A DNA stretch of 64,000 bases, taken from assembly GCF_040436405.1 (NCBI RefSeq), contig NZ_AP031575.1:2903501-2967500 (forward strand), in the 5' to 3' direction. The DNA comes from Marinomonas sp. THO17 (lineage in GTDB: Bacteria; Pseudomonadota; Gammaproteobacteria; Pseudomonadales; Marinomonadaceae). Both the position numbers and the translations under genes were made by a program. Positions 27,657 through 35,457 of this stretch are shown piece by piece. Under the pieces are notes generated by a model. The model had not been told where the DNA came from. It made no database searches and was given only the letters and a program-made list of their open reading frames with translations. The stretch's first letter is position 1; each line of letters opens with the position of its first letter.

Positions 27657-28127
27657 ATGGAAAAAATGACACAGCTGGCGAACTACCTAGCGTCACAAGA
27701 TTTGTTTTCATCCGACCAGTTAAGCAACTGGATGGAAGAAGTCACGCTAAAAATTGGTGCCAAAGACGAAGGTGATCGCGTGTTGCTATATCGAATGCAA
27801 TATCGTGCTGTGCTCTTGATTGAAAGCTACGACTACAACGCCAACTCCTTGGAAACCTTTCACGCTTATGTGGCCATTTGGCTGGCGGAAAATGATACAA
27901 GAAGTGATCTCAGTAGCCCACATCCCAATGTCGCGATTGATCTGTTAAGTGATCGTGAAGCCGATTTAGAACTGACTTTGTCCTTTGAAGAAGACATTTA
28001 CATCAGTCGTTCTGATCAAGGTAGTTTGACTTATCAGAACGAAAATTGGTCGTTACAAAAAAGTGATTATGACGTTGCGGAATCCGCCACAGTGGAAGCC
28101 AGCGTTGCCGATGAGAGTTCGGCATGA
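27657..28127 (+). CDS. tail completion protein, P2 gpR-like
   Basis: 156 residues from the ATG at 27657; the frame is open from 27552 but the added residues are unlike the family. It shares with P2 gpR the pattern of an AVLLIESYDYNANSLETFHAYVAIWLAEN core and an acidic beta region (ADLELTLSFEEDIYIS). GpR caps the tail and takes part in head joining in P2. It is the first gene of the tail operon and overlaps the next by ATGA. Confidence 0.7.
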   Translation: MEKMTQLANYLASQDLFSSDQLSNWMEEVTLKIGAKDEGDRVLLYRMQYRAVLLIESYDYNANSLETFHAYVAIWLAENDTRSDLSSPHPNVAIDLLSDREADLELTLSFEEDIYISRSDQGSLTYQNENWSLQKSDYDVAESATVEASVADESSA

Positions 28128-28858
28128 CAATCATGTTCAGTGCGTATTGGGGGAGTCAAGAGGCGCGTGAAATTGATCTTCACATGATGGCGCTGACTCC
28201 CCATCGTAAGCGACGCGCTATGGCGCAATTGAGCCGTGAAATCACCAAATTGGCCAGCCAAGGAGTACGGGTGAGAAATGCCTCAGAGCGTAATTTCAAT
28301 TGGCGTGTTCGTAGATGGTCATGGCATCGAACATACAAGATTAGTAAAGGCTATTTACCTTATCGATACGATACGCAACGCAATAATTATCATGGAATTT
28401 TGACTCATTTCGGTGATAACCAATTGGCTGCTTTGGCGGAGAGTAATGACACTCAAACGAGCACGGATGGGTGGGATTGGAGAGACAGATGGGATCCCAG
28501 AAGAGGGAATCGCAAAAGTCGATCACAAAATTATAAAACCCGTGTTTTTGTGGGGCAACAAGCGTCCACAGTACAACAAAAGCAATGGTCATCCGAACCA
28601 ACAAAACGCATACAAGCGCGACGCATGCAGCAGTTAGGGCTGCGCCGTGACCCAACAACACAAGACAAACGACCTGTTAGTCAAACATGGATCAGGCAAC
28701 ACATTAGTCAATTGCATGGCTTGAGCCTCTTGCTGGAACTGAATGACAGGGATAACGGAGCGCAAAGCGTGCTAAGCAATTGGTTACAGCGAGAGCGCTT
28801 TAGCAATGATCCGCAATGGGTGCGGGCAATAGCGGCAGCAGTAGTTGCCATTAATTAA
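28124..28858 (+). CDS. tail completion / virion morphogenesis protein, P2 gpS-like
   Basis: 244 residues, strongly basic. The N-terminal segment LTPHRKRRAMAQLSREITKLASQGVRVRNASERN matches in pattern the gpS core (here quoted as RKRRAMAQLSREITK). The middle is long, low-complexity and Arg/Gln rich. The C-terminus is helical (LHGLSLLLELNDRDNGAQ). Needed in P2 for tail completion. Longer than P2 gpS by about 90 residues. Confidence 0.65.
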   Translation: MTIMFSAYWGSQEAREIDLHMMALTPHRKRRAMAQLSREITKLASQGVRVRNASERNFNWRVRRWSWHRTYKISKGYLPYRYDTQRNNYHGILTHFGDNQLAALAESNDTQTSTDGWDWRDRWDPRRGNRKSRSQNYKTRVFVGQQASTVQQKQWSSEPTKRIQARRMQQLGLRRDPTTQDKRPVSQTWIRQHISQLHGLSLLLELNDRDNGAQSVLSNWLQRERFSNDPQWVRAIAAAVVAIN

Positions 28859-28878
28859 CAAACTAAGGCAGGTAAAAC

Positions 28879-29988
28879 ATGGCATTAGGTACAGTAAGCG
28901 TCAGCAGCCTTGATACTGGAAAGGGTGATTTTTCGACGCCTGAGCGTCAGTTTCTCTTCATCGGGTATGCAGGCAAAAACTCAGGCAGCACTTTGTACAT
29001 TGACCAATCTTCGGATTTGGACGAGGTATTGGGTGTCAACAATAGCAAAATGAAAACGGCGATTGCCGCCGCGCGCAGTAATGCGGGCACAAACTGGACA
29101 TGCGTGGCGATGCCGCGTGGTGCAGCGGGTGAATGGAAAACCGCGTTTGAAGAAGCAATGAACAACAATCTGTTGTGTGAAGCCGTGGTCATTACTGACG
29201 CCGTGGCCGAACAAGCGGAATTGGACGCTATGACAGCAGCGGCCAAAGACGTGGAAAACGAATACGGTCGTGCAGTGTTCTTCTTGGCAGCCTCTGAAGC
29301 GATGGATGGTTCAGCCACTTGGGCTACCTTCATTTCAGAATTCGATTCTCTACAAGACGGCGTGGCAGCAGAAAATGTCATGCTGGTGCCAGAAGTCTTC
29401 TCCGGCTGGTTAGGCACACTTTGTGGTCGTTTATGTAATGAAAGCGTGTCCATTGCGGATACTCCAATGCGCGTTAAAACCGGCGCTTTGGTCGGTATTT
29501 CAACCCTACCTTCTGATCAAGAGGGTGTGCAATTCAACATGAGTCACGCCAAAGCGTTAAACGATGCGCGCGGCACAGTGCCACAAGTGTACCCAGATTA
29601 TGACGGTATTTACTGTTCAGATGGTATGACGTTGGCAGCCGAAGGCAGTGACTATGCGGTGATTGAAAACCTACGTGTGGTCAATCGTGTAAAACGCGAA
29701 GTGCGTTTATTGGCGATCAAACAAGTGGGCAACCGTGAAATGAACAGCACACCGGCGTCGATTGTTGCCAATCAAACTTACTTCATGCGTCCCATGATAG
29801 ACATGAGCAAAAGCGTCGTGTCCAACGGTATTTACATGCCGGGTGACGTGAAGCGTCCTGAAGAAGGCGATGTCACCATTTCCTGGGCATCTCGAACCAG
29901 CGTCACTATTGCGCTTTTGGTACGTCCTTACAACAGTCCAAAGGCGATCCAAGCCTACATCGGACTTAACTTGAGCAACGAGGTATAA
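28879..29988 (+). CDS. contractile tail sheath protein (DUF2586-type)
   Basis: 369 residues, well expressed in style with a good AAGGCAGG ribosome-binding region. The start MALGTVSVSSLDTGKGDF and the region ERQFLFIGYAGKNSGSTLYI are typical of the Vibrio/Shewanella P2-like sheath family DUF2586. It is followed one base later by the tube gene, the standard sheath-tube pair, so the tail is contractile. Confidence 0.8.
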   Translation: MALGTVSVSSLDTGKGDFSTPERQFLFIGYAGKNSGSTLYIDQSSDLDEVLGVNNSKMKTAIAAARSNAGTNWTCVAMPRGAAGEWKTAFEEAMNNNLLCEAVVITDAVAEQAELDAMTAAAKDVENEYGRAVFFLAASEAMDGSATWATFISEFDSLQDGVAAENVMLVPEVFSGWLGTLCGRLCNESVSIADTPMRVKTGALVGISTLPSDQEGVQFNMSHAKALNDARGTVPQVYPDYDGIYCSDGMTLAAEGSDYAVIENLRVVNRVKREVRLLAIKQVGNREMNSTPASIVANQTYFMRPMIDMSKSVVSNGIYMPGDVKRPEEGDVTISWASRTSVTIALLVRPYNSPKAIQAYIGLNLSNEV

Positions 29989-29989
29989 C

Positions 29990-30442
29990 ATGCAGCACAT
30001 TACAGGTCTTGACGTTGATGTCATGTTTGGCACACAGCTTATCAACGTAAAGCAATTTACGGTCAATATTGAAGACGGTTCTAAGCCAGTTTCTACTCGC
30101 GGTGTGACGCATGGTTGGGTACGCGGTGCGGTAACTGCCAGCGGCGAAATGACGTTGGACACAGATAACTTCAAACTGATTTTGGATGAAGCGAAAAAGG
30201 CGGGTTCTTTCCAAGCCTTAGGAACCACCGACATTTCCGGCGTGGGTCGCACGGCGGATCGGGAATTCGAAGTTAAGATTTACGGCTGCAAATTGCGCAT
30301 CAACAAGCTATTGGAAGTCGGCGGCGAAGGCGGTGAAAAACTGGAGCATACCATTCCATTTGACGTAACGGATTCTCGTTTCGTGGAAATCAATGGCGTG
30401 CCATACCTTGATAAAGATCACGTCGAAAGAATTGGCGTGTAA
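29990..30442 (+). CDS. tail tube protein (DUF2597-type)
   Basis: 150 residues, beta-rich: ITGLDVDVMFGTQLINVKQF, KPVSTRGVTHGWVRGAVTASGE, and the closing IPFDVTDSRFVEINGVPYLD. The position directly after the sheath gene and the length match P2 FII-type tubes. Polymerises inside the sheath. Confidence 0.78.
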   Translation: MQHITGLDVDVMFGTQLINVKQFTVNIEDGSKPVSTRGVTHGWVRGAVTASGEMTLDTDNFKLILDEAKKAGSFQALGTTDISGVGRTADREFEVKIYGCKLRINKLLEVGGEGGEKLEHTIPFDVTDSRFVEINGVPYLDKDHVERIGV

Positions 30443-30463
30443 CCCCGGTTGAGAGGAGCCACC

Positions 30464-31003
30464 ATGGACCACTTTAATGCGGCACTGGCGGATGTACTAA
30501 AACACGAAGGCGGCTATGTCGATCACAAAGCGGACCTTGGTGGCGCCACTCACTTTGGCATTTCGTTACGCTTTATCAAACAGTTACCCGCTTTAGCGGG
30601 AGACGTTAATGGCGATGGACACATCAATGTGCTGGACATTCAACAGCTTAGCAAAGCCGATGCGGCGCAGATTTATCGTCAATATTTTTGGCTGCATTAT
30701 CGTCTGGAGCAAGTGCAGAGCGAAAAAATTGCCATTAAATTACTGAATTTGTTCGTCAACATGCGTGGTAAAACCGCCGCGTTAATTGTGCAGCGAGCGG
30801 TGAACGACTTGTTGACCGAATCTCATCTGGTAGAAGACGGCATATTGGGCAATCAGAGCCTAGCAGCACTCAATCAAGTGTCTTCAGACGCCTTGTACGC
30901 TTGCTTGCAATACCAAGCTTGGCGAGTCTACCGGGCGATTGTGCAACATAACCCCAGTCAAAGTGTGTTTCTTAATGGTTGGCAGAGAAGGGCCTTTTCA
31001 TGA
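30464..31003 (+). CDS. GH108-type peptidoglycan muramidase (endolysin)
   Basis: 179 residues from the ATG at 30464 behind GAGAGGAG. The catalytic Glu is in LKHEGGYVDHKADLGGATHFGIS, the GH108 signature, and the C-terminal half is the PG_binding_3 helical domain. No signal peptide, so a holin would be required for release. Located inside the tail operon, it gives the element its own lysis ability. Confidence 0.85.
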   Translation: MDHFNAALADVLKHEGGYVDHKADLGGATHFGISLRFIKQLPALAGDVNGDGHINVLDIQQLSKADAAQIYRQYFWLHYRLEQVQSEKIAIKLLNLFVNMRGKTAALIVQRAVNDLLTESHLVEDGILGNQSLAALNQVSSDALYACLQYQAWRVYRAIVQHNPSQSVFLNGWQRRAFS

Positions 31004-31224
31004 ACAGCATCATACTTGGTATTTTGAGCAATCTCGGCGCGACTTTATTGACCAAGACCTTTGGTATTTGGCTCGCCAAATTGGCGGCAAAAGCCACCAA
31101 TACCATGGTGGATGACAATCTAGTATTGCTGCTCGAAGGCGGCCTAGAAAACGACGCGCAGAAAATAGAACAAGCGGCCAAAGACATTCTTAAAGAAGTG
31201 TCTGGACGCTTTACGCAAGATTAA
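31000..31224 (+). CDS. small putative holin-associated protein
   Basis: 74 residues, ATG overlapping the endolysin stop (ATGA). The N-terminal stretch NSIILGILSNLGATLLTKTFG is hydrophobic; the rest is helical and charged (NDAQKIEQAAKDILKEV). The location right after the endolysin suggests a lysis role; not recognised by sequence. Confidence 0.5.
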   Translation: MNSIILGILSNLGATLLTKTFGIWLAKLAAKATNTMVDDNLVLLLEGGLENDAQKIEQAAKDILKEVSGRFTQD

Positions 31225-31235
31225 TAGGAGAGGAA

Positions 31236-31478
31236 ATGGAATTGTCGCAAGCGACCATGACTGTCGTCATGTTTTTGTTGTCCTCGGTGACGGCAGGGTT
31301 GGCTACCTTTTTGACCTTCCTCTTTAAACGTACCGCGGCGAATGAGCGCGCCTTGATGCAGCACAAATTGGATGCGGCAGAAAAATACGCTCACAAAAAT
31401 GAAATCAATGACCTTGGATTGCGCTTAGAAAGCAAAATCGAAGAGTTATTTAAAAAAGTCTACGAATCAAAACACTGA
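31236..31478 (+). CDS. small membrane protein with coiled coil (lysis cassette)
   Basis: 80 residues. One N-terminal membrane helix (TMTVVMFLLSSVTAGLATFL) followed by a charged coiled coil (AEKYAHKNEINDLGLRLESK). It resembles DUF2730-type proteins or spanin-like subunits found in P2-type phages. Third gene of the lysis group. Confidence 0.5.
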   Translation: MELSQATMTVVMFLLSSVTAGLATFLTFLFKRTAANERALMQHKLDAAEKYAHKNEINDLGLRLESKIEELFKKVYESKH

Positions 31479-31506
31479 ATAAACAACTTCCTTAAGGAGA
31501 TATGAC

Positions 31507-31833
31507 ATGGCGCAAGTGATCGCATTGGGTGTGGGTACAGAAGCCTTTGAATTCAAAGTGACCAATGGAGAATACAACAAGTTTGTTGACCGTATGGCCA
31601 GCGGTAAGAGCGTACAAAGCGCGTTTAACTTGTTAACGGCAACGGTCGACATTAAACAACGTGCGACCTTAAAAGACCTCTTGGTGGATGAAGAAAATCA
31701 ACCGCAAGCTAAGTTGGTGATGGACTTAGTGGGGGAATTAACAGACGCCTTTACCAGTGACTTGCCTGAAGTGGTAAAGCTGCAAACGAGCAGCTCGAAT
31801 TCTGCCGACGCAATGGCTACGAGCAACTCGTAA
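31507..31833 (+). CDS. tail assembly chaperone, P2 gpE-like
   Basis: 108 residues behind AAGGAG. Located between tube and tape-measure genes, the standard place for gpE/gpG-type chaperones. Text such as ALGVGTEAFEFKVTNGEYNKFVD and LLTATVDIKQRATLKDLL fits the tail-chaperone family of P2-like Vibrio phages. The -1 frame stays open across its 3' end (see next entry), so a longer frameshifted form is likely. Confidence 0.7.
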   Translation: MAQVIALGVGTEAFEFKVTNGEYNKFVDRMASGKSVQSAFNLLTATVDIKQRATLKDLLVDEENQPQAKLVMDLVGELTDAFTSDLPEVVKLQTSSSNSADAMATSNS

Positions 31834-31973
31834 CACTCCGCCAACGCTGGTTGCCCTTCGCGGACGATCAGCCTGAACACCTCGGCCGCGCTCTTTGGTT
31901 AGAAGAGCGCGAGCTGGAACGAACCAGTGCCGCGATTGCGCGTGGCATCTCCAAAGCCTTTACGGGTAAATAA
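31770..31973 (+). CDS. -1 frame extension of the tail chaperone (gpE'-like)
   Basis: The -1 frame is open from 31770 to a TAA at 31971-31973 and encodes YEQLVTLRQRWLPFADDQ, later LEERELERTSAAIARGISK. It has no ATG or GTG start before the overlap with the chaperone ends, and no classic X-XXY-YYZ slippery heptamer could be fixed by eye. In P2 the E gene makes E+E' by -1 frameshifting before the tape measure; the same layout is seen here. It ends one base before the tape-measure ATG. Confidence 0.5.
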   Translation, partial: SGKAANEQLEFCRRNGYEQLVTLRQRWLPFADDQPEHLGRALWLEERELERTSAAIARGISKAFTGK

Positions 31974-31974
31974 T

Positions 31975-33441
31975 ATGAACTCACTGGAAGAAATACAGCA
32001 AACCTTGGCGCTGTTGCAGCGCATTCAAGGTGTGACCAGCGCGTTACAGAAGCGCGTCCAAGCGGTGTCTTCACTTGCCCGTGGGGCATTGGATTCCGTA
32101 AAAACTCAAGGTCAGCAATTGTCTGTTGCAATGGACGAGGTACTAGACAAACTGAAGAGCGAGGTACAAGTCACCTGGCGGATCTTGGTTGAGCCCACAT
32201 GGCAACCTTTGCCAAAGATGGCGATGAGTACACAGCTTGACGTCACCGCTCAAGTGAATCTCACACCTAAGCTGAATGTGTCTCCAGAGCTAAACATCAC
32301 CCCCAAGGTCAATGTGGCGCCAGAGCTAAACATCACACCTAAGGTTAATGTGGCCCCTGAACTTAATATCGTGCCTAAGCTAAACATCGCGCCTAAGCTG
32401 AATGTGTCTCCAGAGCTGAACATCGCGCCTAAGCTGAATGTGTCTCCAGAGCTGAACATCGCACCTAAGCTCAATGTGTCTCCAGAGCTGAACATCGCGC
32501 CTAAGCTGAATGTGTCTCCAGAGCTGAACATCGCACCTAAGCTCAATGTGTCTCCAGAGCTAAACATCGCCCCTAAGCTTAATGTGTCCCCAGAGCTAAA
32601 CATCACGCCTAAGATGAACATAAAGCCTGAGCTCAATATCGTTCCTAAGATGAACATAAAGCCTGAGCTCAATATCGTGCCTAAGGTGAATGTGAAACCT
32701 GAGCTGAACTTCGCCCCGACCTTAAACTTTAAACCGACCCTCAACATCGAACCTAAGATTCAGATTAAACCAAAGGTTTCGGGTGTTTCTTCTGTTCTGG
32801 ATGGCCTGAAAAAATCCTTTAGCGGGTTGTTTGCTGTATTACGCGCTAGCGTGGTGGGCTTTTTTGGCATCTTACGTGTCGCCGTGATGTCGACCTTACC
32901 AGCCTTGTTTGCTTTCAGTGCGGCCTTGCTCGCTAACCCAATTACTTGGGTGGTGTTGGGCATAGTGGCTTTGGTGGCCGCCATTGTTGGTCTGATTGTC
33001 TATTGGGACCAAGTGACAGCCGCCGTGGGGCGCTTCTTTGAGGGATTATCGAATTTCGCCAGTGCCAACATCTTTGAGCCATTACGAACTTGGTGGGAGG
33101 AATTTATTGCTTGGTTGAGTTCGCTTAACCCATTTGCCTCCATCAGCAAAGGCATCAAAAAGTTTGCGGGTCTCTTCGGTTTCTCTTTTGGAGACGAAGA
33201 TGAGTCCACAAAAGCCATTGAAAAATCCGTTATCGAACAAGAAGCCATGAATAAACAAGTGGCTTTGCCGGGCAATAAAACCGCGATGGAGCCCGGTCAG
33301 GACAACGTGATGCAGAGCATCAGTCAACAATTCGGTGGGCAGCAGAAGTCCACCAAGGTAGACAAGATTGAAGTGCACAATCACAGCAATGGTGTGCGTG
33401 GTGACGACCTGATGTATGAACTTGAGATGGTGGCAAGCTAA
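31975..33441 (+). CDS. tail tape-measure protein with proline-LN repeats
   Basis: 488 residues from the ATG at 31975. Residues 1-70 are helical. About residues 86-267 consist of hexad/dodecad repeats of the form PELNI-APKLNV-S. Residues 275-350 form a hydrophobic block (STLPALFAFSAALLA, ITWVVLGIVALVAAIVGLIV). The hydrophilic C-terminus includes NPFASISKGIKKFAGLFGF. Position and hydrophobic block identify a tape measure; it is short compared with P2 gpT (about 815). If fully helical it would give a tail of about 70 nm, but a repeat in extended form would be longer. Confidence 0.75.
   Translation: MNSLEEIQQTLALLQRIQGVTSALQKRVQAVSSLARGALDSVKTQGQQLSVAMDEVLDKLKSEVQVTWRILVEPTWQPLPKMAMSTQLDVTAQVNLTPKLNVSPELNITPKVNVAPELNITPKVNVAPELNIVPKLNIAPKLNVSPELNIAPKLNVSPELNIAPKLNVSPELNIAPKLNVSPELNIAPKLNVSPELNIAPKLNVSPELNITPKMNIKPELNIVPKMNIKPELNIVPKVNVKPELNFAPTLNFKPTLNIEPKIQIKPKVSGVSSVLDGLKKSFSGLFAVLRASVVGFFGILRVAVMSTLPALFAFSAALLANPITWVVLGIVALVAAIVGLIVYWDQVTAAVGRFFEGLSNFASANIFEPLRTWWEEFIAWLSSLNPFASISKGIKKFAGLFGFSFGDEDESTKAIEKSVIEQEAMNKQVALPGNKTAMEPGQDNVMQSISQQFGGQQKSTKVDKIEVHNHSNGVRGDDLMYELEMVAS
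32236..32778 (+). repeat. 36-bp tandem repeats within the tape-measure gene
   Basis: The unit AAGCTGAATGTGTCTCCAGA plus GCTGAACATCGCGCCT recurs in near-perfect copies from about 32392 to 32600, with degenerate 18-bp half-units on either side. It encodes alternating KLNVSPELNIAP. The regular period and near-identity suggest expansion by slippage. Confidence 0.85.
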
Positions 33442-33752
33442 TGGCAAGTATCGATCTATTAATTCAAAACGATGACCTAGTGCTGTCTGGCTTAGGCGAA
33501 CCGGAATTGGTGTCTCTGTCCGACTGTGTTGCGCAGGACTTACGCCATATGATGCGTGAAAAAGGCTTCACCATCTTGATGGTGGGTGAGCGTAACCGCG
33601 TGTCTTTGACGGCCGCCGCCAAGGTCATTGAATTAGAAATTGAAAATGATTCCCGTATTTATCCTGGCACCGCCAGTGTGGAATTAAACGACGATGTGCT
33701 GACCTGTGTCGCACAAACCATTGACGGTGAATACATAGAGGTTTCCCTATGA
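33441..33752 (+). CDS. baseplate wedge protein (DUF2590; P2 gpW position)
   Basis: 103 residues, start overlapping the tape-measure stop. DLLIQNDDLVLSGLGEPELVS is characteristic of DUF2590, found at the gpW/gp25 position of P2-like phages in marine hosts. It overlaps gpJ by ATGA, in the conserved W-J-I order. Confidence 0.7.
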   Translation: MASIDLLIQNDDLVLSGLGEPELVSLSDCVAQDLRHMMREKGFTILMVGERNRVSLTAAAKVIELEIENDSRIYPGTASVELNDDVLTCVAQTIDGEYIEVSL

Positions 33753-34900
33753 GTGATTTTAAACAAGTACTGATTGACGCGGGTGTGCCCACCACGGAAG
33801 ACGAGTTAAACAGCGAATTTAGCAAAACGGTCACCGAATCCGGCTCCACCATTTATAACAACTCAATTTACAGCCCGTTTTGGCGTGTGATCAGCAGCAT
33901 TGCCACCAAGCCCGTGAATTGGTTGGTAGAGGCCTTGGCCAACCATGTGATGCCACAATTTTTCTTATCCACGGTTAGCGAAGCCTTTATTGAGTTATGG
34001 GGTGATCGCTACAACTGTACGCGGAAAGAAGCGCAGTTTCTTAAGGGCCGAGTGGTGTTTAGCCGGGCCGGACTTGACGGCGAAATTGTGATTCCGGCTG
34101 GCACAGTGGTGTACACGGATTTGATCAACAACACTGTGTATCGTGTGGTCACCGATGCCGAAGCCATGATCGAAGCAGACGAGTCTGGTGTTATCGTCGC
34201 GGTGACCTCAGAGCAAGCGGCCACGGCATACAACTTGGAAAGAAATTACTATAACCATTGTGATCTAGAGGGCGTCACAGTGACCAATCCGGAAAACTGG
34301 ATTGACCAAGTGGGTGCGGATCTAGAAGACGTGGAATCCTATCGTCTGCGCATCCGTAACTCATTTAATACCTTAAGTCATTACCATACGGACGGTGTGT
34401 ACAAGTATTTGATCTCCTCTTGGGCAGGGGTAAAAACCGACCAAATTTGGCTGGAGCACAATGCCCCACGTGGCCCAGGAACGGCCAATGCCTTTATCCT
34501 GTTTGACCTAAATGCACCGGCAGAAAGTTATTTGGAAACCATTAATCGTCAGTTATCGGAAGAAGGCTATCACGGCCATGGTGACGACATTGTGGCTTAC
34601 GCCATGCCGGAAACCAAACACGATGTGACGGCGACCTTGTATTTCTCCGATACCTTGTTGGACGTGGAAAAAGAAACTATCAGCAAAGGCGTTTACAACG
34701 CTATTTATGCGGCGTTTCGTGGTAATTCCGCCTACGACATGACGAAAACTCAGCCCTATTCGCGCTTCTCTTTCACCCAGTTGGCGGGGGAGATTTTTGA
34801 CCTGTTTGATGGTTTAGAAGACGTGGAGTTTAACCTCAACAGCATTGTTTCTGAGTTGTCCATTCCAACCCTGAACAGTATCACCATTGTGGAGGGCTAA
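33749..34900 (+). CDS. baseplate J-like protein
   Basis: 383 residues. Baseplate J features: FSRAGLDGEIVIPAGTVVYTD (wedge beta domain), DLEDVESYRLRIRNSF, and GPGTANAFILFDLNAP. It forms the baseplate wedge with W and I. Start overlaps the previous stop by ATGA; the next gene follows after 2 bp. Confidence 0.88.
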   Translation: MSDFKQVLIDAGVPTTEDELNSEFSKTVTESGSTIYNNSIYSPFWRVISSIATKPVNWLVEALANHVMPQFFLSTVSEAFIELWGDRYNCTRKEAQFLKGRVVFSRAGLDGEIVIPAGTVVYTDLINNTVYRVVTDAEAMIEADESGVIVAVTSEQAATAYNLERNYYNHCDLEGVTVTNPENWIDQVGADLEDVESYRLRIRNSFNTLSHYHTDGVYKYLISSWAGVKTDQIWLEHNAPRGPGTANAFILFDLNAPAESYLETINRQLSEEGYHGHGDDIVAYAMPETKHDVTATLYFSDTLLDVEKETISKGVYNAIYAAFRGNSAYDMTKTQPYSRFSFTQLAGEIFDLFDGLEDVEFNLNSIVSELSIPTLNSITIVEG

Positions 34901-34902
34901 GC

Positions 34903-35433
34903 ATGGCACCAAGGTATCAATTGCCCGTCTGGATTCGTCGTGGCGAACAAGTGCAGAAGCTGCAAAACGCCCTTGCCACTTGGTGGAACAAGACGGAAAG
35001 CTGGATCAAAACGCCACTGGATCAAATGAATCCTGAAACCTGTAGCCCTTTATTGCTCAAGTACTACGCCTACCAAGCAGACATTGATCGTTTTACCGAT
35101 GAACCAGACGACATGTTTCGTCGGCGCGTCATGTACGCCGAGAAAAACGCCATGGAAGCAGGTTCAACCACAGGCTTGGTGGAAGTGTTTGAGCGTCTCG
35201 GTATCGGTGAGATGCAGGTGGTGGAACGTGAAGACGAGGTCAATTGGGATGCCATTGCCTTGCTGCTCACCGACTCACAAATCGCCAGTAACACAGACCT
35301 ACTTAACTACATTATTCAAACCTATGGTCGCACTTGTCGCCGTTACCAATTGACCGTGGTGAATGACATAGATATCGACATTCACCTAGGGGAATTTGGT
35401 TGTCAATGGGCGTTGGATGTGGCCAGTGCTTAA
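34903..35433 (+). CDS. tail protein I (baseplate wedge)
   Basis: 176 residues. Family text: LLKYYAYQADIDRFTDEPDDMFRRRVMYA and MEAGSTTGLVEVFERLGIGE. P2 gpI joins the wedge to the tail fibres. Follows gpJ directly and precedes the fibre array. Confidence 0.85.
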   Translation: MAPRYQLPVWIRRGEQVQKLQNALATWWNKTESWIKTPLDQMNPETCSPLLLKYYAYQADIDRFTDEPDDMFRRRVMYAEKNAMEAGSTTGLVEVFERLGIGEMQVVEREDEVNWDAIALLLTDSQIASNTDLLNYIIQTYGRTCRRYQLTVVNDIDIDIHLGEFGCQWALDVASA

Positions 35434-35457
35434 GCTGCAAAAAAAGGAAGTATTCGG

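Noticed and set aside
27410..28858. Head completion or capsid gene hidden at the start of the late operon
   Set aside because: The first two genes match gpR and gpS patterns, and the 247 bp before them is non-coding. The frame extension 27552-27656 has no family resemblance.
32250..32747. Minus-strand 165-residue frame with SSGDTLSLGAMF repeats
   Set aside because: It is the shadow of the tape-measure repeat, whose period keeps all frames open.
32236..32778. CRISPR-like array
   Set aside because: The repeats are contiguous, in frame and protein-coding, with no unique spacers. No cas genes are in the window.
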